Positions 9,631 to 18,750 of a stretch of DNA of 64,000 nucleotides are shown here, one piece after another (position 1 is the stretch's first letter; each line of letters opens with the position of its first letter). The notes beneath the pieces were generated by a model. The model searched no databases, was not told the origin of the DNA, and saw only the letters and a program-made list of their open reading frames with translations. The position numbers and the translations under genes were made by a program. Origin of the DNA: Bog-756 sp963756515. Its GTDB lineage: Bacteria > Actinomycetota > Acidimicrobiia > Acidimicrobiales > RAAP-2. The DNA is taken from assembly GCA_963756515.1 (NCBI GenBank), contig CAVWNV010000007.1, positions 62,001 to 126,000 of the forward strand. Reading direction: 5' to 3'.

Positions 9631-10527
9631 TCAGCCGCCGTCCAGGGGCGTGCCGTCGAACTCCCCCCACACCGAAGCCATGAGCTCGGGGTGATCCCCC
9701 TCCGGCCGGGGCCAGTCCGGCCAGTGGGTCGGAACCGATCCGCGACAGTGGACAGCCACGCTGGTCCAATGTTCCCAGCCGGGTACGGCCCGCACGTGCG
9801 CGGCGGTGTAGCGGATGGTGAGTCCGGCCCGCCGCCGGCCGGACCGGTTGGCCCCGGACCCGTGGAGCAGCAGGTCGGAGTGGATGGACACCTGTCCGGC
9901 CCGGAGCTCGTTGGTGAACCGCTCGGGGTAGGAGCGCGCCCCGATCACCTGCCGCTTGAGCACCCGGCTGCCGTCGAGCTCCTTGGCCTCGTGGGGCAGG
10001 GCCCCGCTCGTGTGCGATCGCGGCACGAACTGCATGGCGGCGTTCTCCTCGTCGGCATCGTCGATGGCGATCCAGACCGACACCGAGTCGGACGGTGTCA
10101 GGGGCCAGTACACCGCGTCCTGGTGGAGGGGCACCTCCATGTCGTCCCCGGGCTGCTTGGCGAAGAGGTGCATGCCCCAACAGACGATGTCCGGACCCAG
10201 CAGGTCCTCGACGTAGTCGAGCAGCACCGGCGTGTGGATCAGGTCGTAGAGGCGCCCACAGACCACGTGGTAGGAGCTGATGGAGTAGGAGTTCCGCCGA
10301 TCCGGAGCCGCCACCACCTGGTGGACCAGGTCATCGATGTAGGTCCTCAGGGCGGCCGTCTCCACTGGGCCGAAGGCGGGCAGGGGGCTCAGATAGCCCA
10401 GTCGGTTGAACTGCTCCACCGCCGCCGGCCCCAGGGTCCGGGCCCTGGTCGGATCGGCAGGGGCGAAGGACAGCTGGTCCAGCCGATCCGGGTCGGCCTC
10501 GTAGTCGACCAGTGACCGGAGATCCAT
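9631..10527 (-). CDS. phytanoyl-CoA dioxygenase family protein
   Basis: A 298-residue protein taken from ATG 10527; the frame is open upstream but without family similarity. It carries the Fe(II)/2-oxoglutarate facial triad: HQD at residues 135-137 and His222 in LLLHGSGANRS. Arg239 or a nearby Arg in RRRAGLTIRY is the likely 2-oxoglutarate anchor. QFVPRSHTSG is a further conserved block. The family hydroxylates branched acyl-CoAs or secondary metabolites. Upstream, 159 bases separate it from the divergent APC permease. Substrate not determined. Confidence 0.85.
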   Translation of the reverse strand: MDLRSLVDYEADPDRLDQLSFAPADPTRARTLGPAAVEQFNRLGYLSPLPAFGPVETAALRTYIDDLVHQVVAAPDRRNSYSISSYHVVCGRLYDLIHTPVLLDYVEDLLGPDIVCWGMHLFAKQPGDDMEVPLHQDAVYWPLTPSDSVSVWIAIDDADEENAAMQFVPRSHTSGALPHEAKELDGSRVLKRQVIGARSYPERFTNELRAGQVSIHSDLLLHGSGANRSGRRRAGLTIRYTAAHVRAVPGWEHWTSVAVHCRGSVPTHWPDWPRPEGDHPELMASVWGEFDGTPLDGG

Positions 10528-10686
10528 ACGGAGCAAGCTATCGGACGGTGTCCTCCGGAGCACCGGGTCGCTCTGTGCTCTGACCGGGGCATCCGTCCCG
10601 CCGTCGGAGCGTGATGGTTTACTCGGTGGTCGAGATGGCTCCCCGACGTCACATCGACCCCGGGCCGGGCCAACCGCGGTGACCGG

Positions 10687-12581
10687 GTGAGCACCCACGG
10701 CGGAACCGCCGCGCCCGGGGGGTCGACCCGCCGGGCGCCGTCGGTGTCCGCGGTGTGGCGGGCCCTCATCGGCCGTCCGCTCAAGTCGAGCGAGGCGCAG
10801 CACGGCGAGATCACCCCGCTGGAGGGGCTGCCGGCCCTGTCGCTCGACGCGCTCGACGTCGGTGGCCTACGGGCCCGAGGCCATCGTGCTGGTGCTCGGC
10901 ACGGCCGGAGTGGCCGCGCTGCACCTGGTGCTGCCCATCACCATCGCCATCGTCGGACTGCTGGCCCTGCTGGTGATCTCCTACCGGCAGGTCATCGACG
11001 GTTACCCTCACGGTGGCGGGGCCTATGCGGTGTCCCGGGCCAACCTCGGCACCGGTGCCGCCCAGGTGGCGGCGGCGTCCCTGGTGGTGGACTACACCTT
11101 GACCGTGGCCGTCTCCATCGCGGCGGGGATCGCCTCGCTGACCTCGGCCTTCCCCTCGCTCTCCGGAGCCACCGTGCCCCTGTGCCTGGCCGAGTTGGCC
11201 GTGCTGACGGTGTTCAACCTGCGGGGCCTGGGGGAGACGGCGCGGGCCTTCCTGCTGCCCACCTTCGTCTTCATCGTCGGCCTCCTGGCTGTCATCGCCA
11301 TCGGCATCATCCATCCCCTCGATCCCCACCTGGTCCAGTCGGGTACCTCGCTCACGGCGACCGTCAACCTGGCCCCGGTGGGCGTGTTGCTGGTGTTGAA
11401 GGCCTTCTCGGCCGGATGCAGCGCGCTCGACCGGCGTGGAGGCCATCGCCAACGGGGTACCGCTGTTCCGCGAACCCCGTCAGGCCCGGGCCAAGCAGAC
11501 CGAGCTCCTCTTGGGGGTGCTCCTCGGCGTGATGCTCATCGGCCTGGCCGTGTTGGTCGACAAGTTCCACGTGGGGCCGCGCACCGGCCAGACCGTGCTC
11601 AGCCAGGTGATGGGGTACTCGGTCGGGCGCGGTTGGATGTACTACATCGTCTCGCTCTCCATCACGGTGGTGCTGGGCCTGGCCGCCAACACTTCCTTCG
11701 GTGGGCTACCCGTGCTGGCCAGCCTGTTGGCCCGCGACCACTACCTCCCCCACGCCTTCGCCCTGCGGGGCGACCGGCTGGTGTTCAGCAAGGGGATCTG
11801 GGCCCTGGCCGTCGGCGCCGGCCTCCTGCTCGTCGTGGTCCGGGGCAACACGAACACGCTCATCCCGCTCTTTGCCATCGGCGTGTTCATCGGCTTCACC
11901 CTGGCCCAGACGGGCATGGTGGTGCACTGGCGGTCGACCCGGCCGCCCCGCTGGCGGAGGAAGGCCGTCCTCAATGGCATGGGAGCGGTGGTGACCGCCG
12001 TGGCCACGCTGGTGTTCCTCGTGAGCAAGTTCGTCGAGGGCGCCTGGGTGGTCGTCATCGTCGTCCCCCTCATCATCGTGCTGTTCCACCGGATCCGGGC
12101 CTACTACCAACGCCTCGGCAAGGTGCTCGGCATCGGGTCGATCCCCCCTCCTCCCCGGTCCGGTCGGGTACTGGTCATCGTCCCGGTCAGCGGAGTCAAC
12201 CGGCTCACCTCGCGCGTGATCTCCGAGGCGTTGTCGGTGGGCGACGACGTGATCGCCCTGGCCGTGACCTTCTCCGACGAAGAGGAGCGGGAGGCCGAGC
12301 TCGAGCGGCAGTGGAACGAGTGGGACCCCGGGGTCAGGCTGGTCACCCTGCGTTCGCAGTACCACTCGGTGGCCCGGCCCGTCGTCCGCTTCATCGACGC
12401 CTTCGAGCACCGGGACCACGACTACGCCCACATCATCGTCCTCATTCCGGTGGTGCAGCCGGGCAAGTGGTACCAGCGGGCCTTCCACAATCAGCTCGAC
12501 CTGGTGCTGTCAGCGGCGCTGAGGGACCGGCCCGAGCTGGCCGTGGCCCGCCTGCCGGTGACGGTCCGGCAGCTCGAGTAG
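10687..12581 (+). CDS. APC family permease with long C-terminal domain, two frameshifts
   Basis: A membrane transporter of about 630 residues if two single bases are removed. Three frames join end to end: from GTG 10687 to about 10,854, then VAYGPEAIVLVLG onward to about 11,428, then VEAIANGVPLF onward to the stop. Each break is an extra G in the same context (GCGCTC-G-AC), at 10855 and 11429. Removing them restores LDALTSVAYGPEA and CSALTGVEAIANG, the conserved TM1 and TM6 regions of APC carriers. About twelve hydrophobic segments are followed by a soluble C-terminal domain (from about 12,160) starting VLVIVPVSGVNRLT. Likely imports amino acids or related cations; substrate unknown. Confidence 0.85.
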
Positions 12582-12598
12582 GCCCGCACGGTCGGCGC

Positions 12599-12614
12599 CG
12601 TCACTCCGGTGACG
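12599..12614. terminator. hairpin between convergent genes
   Basis: CGTCAC-TCCG-GTGACG forms a 6-bp stem with a 4-base loop in the 48-base gap between the convergent stops at 12581 and 12630. There is no T-run, so this is only a possible terminator. Confidence 0.35.
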
Positions 12615-12629
12615 AGATCCACGCGTCGG

Positions 12630-13667
12630 TCAGGAGGTCTGGGCGGAGATGTCCCCGGTGACGTCGTCGATCAGTGGCCGGCCGGCCAGGTACCGATCGA
12701 GATTCTCGGCGAACAGCTCGGCCTGACGGGCCAGCCGGCCACGGCCACCGGCGGCGTTGTGCGGGGTGACCCGCACCGAGGGATGCGTCCAGAAGGGATG
12801 GTCCTCGGGCAGGGGCTCGTGCCGGAAGACGTCGAGGACGGCCACGGCCGGGCGACCCCGGTCCAGGGCCTCGAGCAGGGCGGCCTCGTCCACCAGCGTG
12901 CCCCGGGCCACGTTGACCAGGATCGCCTCCTCCCGCATCCGGGCCAGGAACGGGGCGTCGACCAGGTTCTCGGTGTCCGGGGTCGACGGCGCCGCCAGCA
13001 CGATCACGTCGGCCTGGTCGACGACGTCGGCCAGCTGGTCCGGCGTCACGGTGCGATCGGTCGGGTCGTCGGCCGACGGGTGGCGCCGGCATCCGATGAC
13101 CCGGGCCCCGAAGGCCCGGGCCCGGACGGCCACCTCCGAGCCGATGCTGCCCAGGCCCACGATGAGCCACGTCGTCCCCGACAGCTCGCGCCAGTCATGG
13201 ATGCGCCAGTCCCGCTGGGCGGCCAGGGCCCGCCACTGCTGGGCGTCCTGAAACTCGTCGAGCACCGCCCGCATCACGAACTCGGCGATGGGGAGGCTGT
13301 TCACATGGGCGTTGCTGACCCGGACGCCGCGTGCCACCAGCTCGGAGAAGACCGGCGCGTCGAAACCGGCTGCCGGGGACTGGAACCAGCGAAGTCCGTC
13401 GATCCGGGTCAGGAGACCGAAGAACGCCCCGATCGGTGCCCCCGGACGGAACAGGTCGGAGGTTCCCCAGGCCACGTCGGGCCGGACCTCGTCCGGCCCG
13501 ACCGCACGTCCCCCCGCGTCCCGAAGCGTGCCGTCCAGCTCCATCGTCAGCCACTCGACCCCGGGTCGTTCCAGGTCGGGACCGAAGGACCCGAGGGCCA
13601 CCGACGTCAGCAGCACCAGCGTCGGTCGGTCCGACGGCGGCCCCGGTTCGGCCCGACCATCATTCAC
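12630..13667 (-). CDS. D-2-hydroxyacid dehydrogenase family (NAD-binding)
   Basis: A 345-residue protein. GTG 13667 overlaps the stop of the upstream SDR as GTGA, which points to translational coupling. The Rossmann fold is marked by TTWLIVGLGSIGSEVAVRA. The catalytic Arg and Glu regions are NVARGTLVDEAALLEAL and VFRHEPLPEDHPFW, and the His is in RVTPHNAAGG. The family reduces 2-keto acids to D-2-hydroxy acids, or the reverse. The pairing with an SDR suggests a shared oxidation pathway. Substrate not identifiable. Confidence 0.87.
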   Translation of the reverse strand: MNDGRAEPGPPSDRPTLVLLTSVALGSFGPDLERPGVEWLTMELDGTLRDAGGRAVGPDEVRPDVAWGTSDLFRPGAPIGAFFGLLTRIDGLRWFQSPAAGFDAPVFSELVARGVRVSNAHVNSLPIAEFVMRAVLDEFQDAQQWRALAAQRDWRIHDWRELSGTTWLIVGLGSIGSEVAVRARAFGARVIGCRRHPSADDPTDRTVTPDQLADVVDQADVIVLAAPSTPDTENLVDAPFLARMREEAILVNVARGTLVDEAALLEALDRGRPAVAVLDVFRHEPLPEDHPFWTHPSVRVTPHNAAGGRGRLARQAELFAENLDRYLAGRPLIDDVTGDISAQTS

Positions 13668-14494
13668 GGTTCGGACGGATCGAGCGCGTCGAGGAGGGAC
13701 TGACCGGTCAGGTGGAACATGGTCTCGTCGTCGGACTGGCGCCACAGGTCGAGCAGGCCGATCGAGAGCGGATCGCACCCGTAGCGCATGGGCCCGTCAT
13801 CGTCCATGATGGCGTCGACGATGAGGGTGGCGGCCCGCGCCGGCGACGAGACCAGGGGATCGGCCGTCTCCTGGCGGAGCTGCCTGGTCCGATCGGCCAT
13901 AGCCCGGTAACGCTCGTAGCCGGCGGCCGCCTGGTCACCGGTGCTGAGCCGGAACATGTCGGTGTCGACGGGTCCGGGGAGTATCTCCACCACGCGGATG
14001 CCCGAGGGGGCCAGCTCGACCCGAAGGCTGTCCCCGAAGGCCGACACCGCGGCCTTGGTGGCCCGGTAGGCGGAGTAGAACGGCACACTGGCCAGGATGG
14101 ACGACGACGAGATGTTGCAGACAACGGCCGGACGGTTCGACCGCAGGACGGGTATGGAGGCGATGGTCGTCGCCACCAGTCCGAGCACGTTGGTCTCGAA
14201 TAGCGCCCGCCAGTCGTCCAACCGGCTGTGCTCGACCGGCAGGTAGTCGGAGTCGACACCGGCATTGTTCACCAGCACGCGGAGGTCGTCCGGTAGGGCG
14301 TAGGAGTCGGGATCGTTGACGTCCATCCGGGCCACGGTCAATCGACCGGACGTCTCCGCCGCCAGCCCGGCGCCGTCCTCGGGGCGTCGCATGCCGGCGA
14401 TGGTGTCGAATCCCCGCCCGGCCAGTTCGAGTGCCACGGCCCGACCGATACCTCGGCTGGCTCCGGTGACCAGTGCGCTTCCCACTGTCTCCAT
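13664..14494 (-). CDS. SDR family oxidoreductase
   Basis: A 276-residue protein starting at ATG 14494, which has AAAGAGG seven bases upstream. SALVTGASRGIGRAVALELA is the cofactor motif, VLVNNAGV the NNAG motif, ISSSSILASVPFYSAYRATK contains the Ser and the Tyr-x-x-x-Lys pair, and ILPGPVDTDMF follows as in classical SDRs. It is followed by the D-2-hydroxyacid dehydrogenase with a GTGA overlap. It probably acts on a hydroxy or keto group of a lipid or xenobiotic. Confidence 0.88.
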   Translation of the reverse strand: METVGSALVTGASRGIGRAVALELAGRGFDTIAGMRRPEDGAGLAAETSGRLTVARMDVNDPDSYALPDDLRVLVNNAGVDSDYLPVEHSRLDDWRALFETNVLGLVATTIASIPVLRSNRPAVVCNISSSSILASVPFYSAYRATKAAVSAFGDSLRVELAPSGIRVVEILPGPVDTDMFRLSTGDQAAAGYERYRAMADRTRQLRQETADPLVSSPARAATLIVDAIMDDDGPMRYGCDPLSIGLLDLWRQSDDETMFHLTGQSLLDALDPSEP

Positions 14495-14853
14495 CGGTCG
14501 ACCTCTTTCGCTGCTGATCGGGCGCGGCCCCGGTTCCCCGGCGCTCCGGTTCCCCGCCGTGCGTTGCCCGCGGGACCCACGGAGCCGCAGTCTGCCAAAG
14601 AATCGAGACCGGCCGTCCACGGTCTGCGAGGTGGGCCGGCCCAGATCAGAGCACACCCGACCGGCCTGCATCCTTCATTGACGCTCGCGGGGGAGCACCA
14701 TACGATGCTGCCGGTCAGCTCACCACCCGGTGCCGCAGGAGGTCTGGACGTGCGCAACTGCCCCAGTCTCTGCATCGGTGGCGTGGGGGTGGATCCGTCC
14801 ACCTCGGCCGCGGTCCACGTGTTCGGGTGCCGTTCCATCACCGGCCTGCCGGC
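14495..14853. other. intergenic region between divergent genes
   Basis: About 360 bases between the SDR start (14494) and the unknown gene at 14854. Short open frames exist on both strands, but none has a plausible ribosome-binding site or recognisable product. It presumably holds the two divergent promoters; I see no clear -35/-10 pair, operator palindrome or RNA structure. Confidence 0.4.
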
Positions 14854-15972
14854 ATGACCGTCCCCTTCGAGGCCGGCCAGGAGCACTACCCGATGTCCGG
14901 CCTGGACGAGTTCATGGTCCACAACCACCCCCATCCGGTCCGGGTGATGTGGACCTCGGACCCGCAGGCCTACGAGCGCATGTGGTTCACCAGCCAGGAC
15001 TCCACCGGCGACCTGCTCGTGGTGGCCGGCATGGGCGTCTACCCCAACCTGGGAACGGCCGAGGCCTTCGCCATCGTCAATGTCCGGGGACAGCACACCA
15101 CGGTGCGGGCCCACCGCAAGCTGGGCCTGAACCGGATGGACATGACCGCCGGTCCACTGACCTTCGAGCTGGTGGAGCCGTTCCGGCAGTGGCGGCTGCG
15201 CCTGGACGAGAACGCCTTCGGTGTCGCCTTCGACATTTCATGGTTCGACACCAAGCGGCCGGTCTACCGGCTGATCGGCGGTGGGCTCTTCATCGGAACC
15301 CGTCCCTTCGCCGGAGTGGCCGGATACGACGGATTCGGGCGCCAGGCCGGGTGGGTCGACGCACTGGGTGAGCGGTTCGAACTCGACACCGAGCACTACC
15401 GGGGAACCCGTGACCACCACTGGGGCACTCGGGACGGTGTCGGGGGCCCGGCCCTGTGGAGCGGAAACCAGCATCCCCACTCGGGCGAGTGGGTCGAGTT
15501 CGAGGAGTACGGAGTGTGGGGCGACCACATCCTCTACAACCTCGGCGACGAGCGTCGGGGCAGTGAGACGCTCCGAGGTCGCCGGCACCGGCTCCGGTTC
15601 GAGCCCGACACCCATCTCCTCCTGTCCGGTCAGGTCGACCTGGTCTTCGCGTCTGGACAGGAGAAGACCATGAGCTTCGAGCGGTTGGGCAACCAGATCG
15701 CCTTCCTGCGGTGCGGCATGTACGGGGGCCCGAACGGGGGCACGCCCGACGGCGACATCTGGCACGGCATGGAGGTGGGTGACGGGGTGGTCACCGGCGA
15801 GACCTACGACGCCAACGATCCCGAGGTCCGGTCGCGGATCTGCGGACTGGACCAGCATCACGCCCGGTTCGAGTGCGAGGGTGAGACCACCTATGGGATC
15901 GTCGAGCCCTACGACACCCTGTGCTTCGAGATGGCCCGGAGCGGCCTGGGCGGCTTCTCGCTGCTCGAGTGA
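14854..15972 (+). CDS. conserved hypothetical protein, beta-rich, possibly lipocalin-like
   Basis: A 372-residue protein from ATG 14854; GTG 14827 and ATG 14893 are alternatives, and none has a strong ribosome-binding site. No signal peptide or membrane segment. It is rich in aromatic residues and alternating hydrophobic positions, for example WRLRLDENAFGVAFDISWF and HHWGTRDGVGGPALWSG, which suggests mostly beta structure. A two-domain lipocalin-like fold of the AttH/CrtC type is possible but is a guess from pattern only. The following gene converges on it with 61 bases between. Its place next to SDR, CoA-ligase and Rieske genes suggests a role with lipid-like substrates. I do not recognise a named family with certainty. 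Confidence 0.7.
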   Translation: MTVPFEAGQEHYPMSGLDEFMVHNHPHPVRVMWTSDPQAYERMWFTSQDSTGDLLVVAGMGVYPNLGTAEAFAIVNVRGQHTTVRAHRKLGLNRMDMTAGPLTFELVEPFRQWRLRLDENAFGVAFDISWFDTKRPVYRLIGGGLFIGTRPFAGVAGYDGFGRQAGWVDALGERFELDTEHYRGTRDHHWGTRDGVGGPALWSGNQHPHSGEWVEFEEYGVWGDHILYNLGDERRGSETLRGRRHRLRFEPDTHLLLSGQVDLVFASGQEKTMSFERLGNQIAFLRCGMYGGPNGGTPDGDIWHGMEVGDGVVTGETYDANDPEVRSRICGLDQHHARFECEGETTYGIVEPYDTLCFEMARSGLGGFSLLE

Positions 15973-16033
15973 GTTCCACCCGAGCCGGCCGGACCGAGGT
16001 CGACGGGACCCGGGTCGTTTCGGCGGCCCGGGC

Positions 16034-17710
16034 TCATGACCGGCGTCCGGCCCAGCCGGCCAGAAGGTCGGCCCGCCCGTTGGCGGCGAACTCGTCCCGG
16101 AGCCCGATCCGGTCGGAAGGCCCGAAGGGGACGTAGGCGTCGCCCCGCCCCGTCCGGTGCCACATCGGGTCCGACGTCTCCCACCCTTCGGCCCGCAGCG
16201 GCTTCTTGTCCACCTTGTTGGTGGCGGTGACCGGTAGCGACGCCACCACCCGGATGTAGCGGGGAACCCACTTGGTCCCGAGATCGGGCTGCGCGGCCAG
16301 GAACGCCGTGAAGGCGTCGGGGTCGAACGAGGCGCCGGGCTCGAGCTCCAGTGTCGCCATGACCTGGTCGCCGGTGCGGCTGTCCGGCACGGCGTACACG
16401 GCGACCCCGCTGACCCCGTCCATCCGGCCGAGGATGCGTTCCACGGGTGCCGCCGCGAAGTTCTCGCTGTCCACGCGGAGCCAGTCGCCGGTGCGGCCGG
16501 CGAAGTAGAAGATCCCCTCCTCGTCGCGGTAGCCCAGGTCCCCGGACCAGTACCACCCGTTGCGGGTGCGCTCGGCATCGGCCGCGGGGTTGTTGTAGTA
16601 GCCCTCGAACTTCGACATCGCCCGGCGCCCGACGATCTCGCCGATGGCCTCGCCGGCGTTGGTCAGGCGCCCGTTGCCGTCGAAGACGGCCCGCGGCCGC
16701 TCCACGGCCGTGTCCGGGTCGACCACGGCCACGTCGTCACCGGCGCTGGCCCGGCCCAGGGCGCCGGGACGGGGGTCGGCCACCGGTTTGAGCACGACCG
16801 CGTTCTCGCTGGACCCGTATCCCTCCACCAGAGGGACGCCGAATCGCCGGGTGAACTCGGCCTTGTCCGGGGCCGACGTCTCGGGCCCGAGCACGTAGCG
16901 GAGTCGGTGGTCGCGGTCGTGCTCGGTCGGGGGCGTGGCCACGATGTAGGAGATGGCCCGGCCCACCGTGTTGAAGAAGGTGGCCCCGGTGGCCCTGATG
17001 TCGGGGAGGAAGTTGGAGGCGGAGAACCGTCGGCGCAGCACCAGGGTGGCCCCGCTGGAGAAGGCCGGCAGCACCGCGGCCGAGAGCGCATTGCCGTGGA
17101 AGAGCGGCATGGCTGAATAGAGGACGTCCTCGTGGCTGAACCCGATCCGGGCCGCCGACCGGGCCGCCCGACCCTGGGTCATCCGCACCGCCTTCGGGCC
17201 GGCGGTGGACCCTGAGGTGAAGATCAACAGGTACAGGTCGTCCGGCGCCGGTTCGGGCCCGGCACCGGCGCCGGACGCGGTGATGGCGCCCAGTAGGTCC
17301 CGGTAGTCGTGGCCGTCGGTGGTCAGCACCCGCTCGGGCCCGATGCCGATATCGAGTCCGTCCAGCAGACCACGTTGGGTGGAGTCGGTGATCACCAACT
17401 GGCAGTCGGTCATGCGGATGTCGGCGGCCAGCTCGTCGCCGCGCCGGGTGGGATTGATGCCGACGACCACCGCACCCACCAATGCCGCCCCGGCCAGGAG
17501 GAAGAGGTACTCATCGGTGTTCTCGAGGAGGATGCCGACGTGAAACGGCCCGGGCCGCCGGAGCTCCCGGAGGAGGGCACCCCTCCGCTCCGCCTCGCGC
17601 ACCACCTGGCGCCAGGTCCAGGTCGCCGATTCGAACACCAGGCCGGTCCGGTCGTCATCGGCTCGTTGCCGCACCAGTTGGGCCGCGGTGGTGAAGGCGG
17701 GGTCGCTCAC
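16034..17710 (-). CDS. AMP-binding acyl-CoA synthetase (FadD-like)
   Basis: A 558-residue protein starting at GTG 17710, overlapping the upstream stop as GTGA. The ATP/AMP signature is LIFTSGSTAGPKAVR (about residues 172-186). GYGSSENAV is the adenine motif, YWSGDLGYRDEEG contains the ribose-binding Asp, and TNKVDKKPLRAEGW contains the C-terminal catalytic Lys. It would activate a carboxylic acid to its CoA thioester. It is the last gene of the minus-strand catabolic run, placing acid activation alongside oxygenase and 2-oxoacid dehydrogenase functions. Confidence 0.88.
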   Translation of the reverse strand: MSDPAFTTAAQLVRQRADDDRTGLVFESATWTWRQVVREAERRGALLRELRRPGPFHVGILLENTDEYLFLLAGAALVGAVVVGINPTRRGDELAADIRMTDCQLVITDSTQRGLLDGLDIGIGPERVLTTDGHDYRDLLGAITASGAGAGPEPAPDDLYLLIFTSGSTAGPKAVRMTQGRAARSAARIGFSHEDVLYSAMPLFHGNALSAAVLPAFSSGATLVLRRRFSASNFLPDIRATGATFFNTVGRAISYIVATPPTEHDRDHRLRYVLGPETSAPDKAEFTRRFGVPLVEGYGSSENAVVLKPVADPRPGALGRASAGDDVAVVDPDTAVERPRAVFDGNGRLTNAGEAIGEIVGRRAMSKFEGYYNNPAADAERTRNGWYWSGDLGYRDEEGIFYFAGRTGDWLRVDSENFAAAPVERILGRMDGVSGVAVYAVPDSRTGDQVMATLELEPGASFDPDAFTAFLAAQPDLGTKWVPRYIRVVASLPVTATNKVDKKPLRAEGWETSDPMWHRTGRGDAYVPFGPSDRIGLRDEFAANGRADLLAGWAGRRS

Positions 17711-18750
17711 CGGATCCGGCTCGTCAGCACGTCGAGGACCGGGTTGTCGTCGATGGGGAGCATGAGGGGCAGTCCGGCCTGGCGCCGGAGGTAGCCGATA
17801 CGGGTCATCACGGCCGAGCTCCGCACCATGGCCAGTGTCTCGTACCACTCGAGATCCCGCACCGGGCGGCCGCTGTACTCCTCGAAACTGGCCACGGTGG
17901 CGTCCCGGTCGGGGAAGGCGGCCAGCCGGCGCCCGAAGAGCCGGTGCATGGTGATGTCGAGACTGGTGAACCAGGCCAGGTCGTGTTCGGGCGCGCCCAC
18001 CGTGGTCATGTCCCAGTCGAGGACGGCACGGGGTCGGAGATCGTCACCGAGCACCATGTTCTCGAACCGGGCGTCTCCCCACAACAGGGCCGGGTCCGGC
18101 TCGTCGGCCGGCTGGTGACGGCGGCACCAACGCAGGCCGGCGGCCAGGGCGGCCACCGGCGACCCCCCGCTCGACCATTCGAGGTAGGCCTCCCAGTGGT
18201 CGAGCTCGGCGGCGTTGTCCCGACGGGGGACGTCCGGGGCGGAGTGGACGTCCCCCCGGTGGACGGCGGCCAGGGTGGCCACGAAGTTGTCGTAGACCCG
18301 GTGCTGGTCGGCGGGTTCGAGCCCGGCCAGCCAGCCGTCGAGGTGGGCCACCGCCCCGATGATGTGGCCCTCCACCCGGGGCATGACCATGAACGGGGCA
18401 CCCAGCCAGCGGGGGTCGGTCTCCACCACCGGGTCGGCCACCGGCACGCCCACCGCCGCCGCGGCCCGCTGGGCCTGCTCCTGTGGCACCAGGTCGTACT
18501 GCCGGAAGGTGCCGACCTCGGGTGGGGCCATGCGGACCACCAGGGACTGGCGGTGCCGGCCGTCGTCGGCGACCCATTCCAGCTCGGCGAAGACGGTGTC
18601 GCTGGAGTACCCGGCCGACGGCCGGCTCAGGCCGCCCACGGCGGGGTCGGTCAGGCCCCGTCGGGCCGCCAGCCAGCTGGCCAGGCCCTCGGCCATGGCG
18701 TGGTCATCCCGGACGACGGTCACCCCGCCGACCGCTTCAGGTCGCGGCAC
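17707..18750 (-). CDS. phosphotransferase family protein (APH/choline-kinase fold)
   Basis: A 347-residue protein from GTG 18750; GTG 18723 is an equally possible start. LLWGDARFENMVLGDD (about residues 222-237) is the Brenner-type catalytic loop and VLDWDMTTVGAPEHDLAW carries the Mg-binding Asp. In the loop the usual HGD is WGD, with Asp and Asn kept. Actinobacterial members of this family often sit beside acyl-CoA dehydrogenase or ligase genes and may phosphorylate a hydroxylated lipid intermediate, but activity is unproven. It overlaps both neighbours (GTGA at its end), so it is firmly in the operon. Confidence 0.83.
   Translation of the reverse strand: MPRPEAVGGVTVVRDDHAMAEGLASWLAARRGLTDPAVGGLSRPSAGYSSDTVFAELEWVADDGRHRQSLVVRMAPPEVGTFRQYDLVPQEQAQRAAAAVGVPVADPVVETDPRWLGAPFMVMPRVEGHIIGAVAHLDGWLAGLEPADQHRVYDNFVATLAAVHRGDVHSAPDVPRRDNAAELDHWEAYLEWSSGGSPVAALAAGLRWCRRHQPADEPDPALLWGDARFENMVLGDDLRPRAVLDWDMTTVGAPEHDLAWFTSLDITMHRLFGRRLAAFPDRDATVASFEEYSGRPVRDLEWYETLAMVRSSAVMTRIGYLRRQAGLPLMLPIDDNPVLDVLTSRIR

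Noticed and set aside
10855..11429. Programmed ribosomal frameshifting in the APC permease
   Set aside because: There is no slippery heptamer, and two identical single-base insertions within one transporter fit error or decay better.
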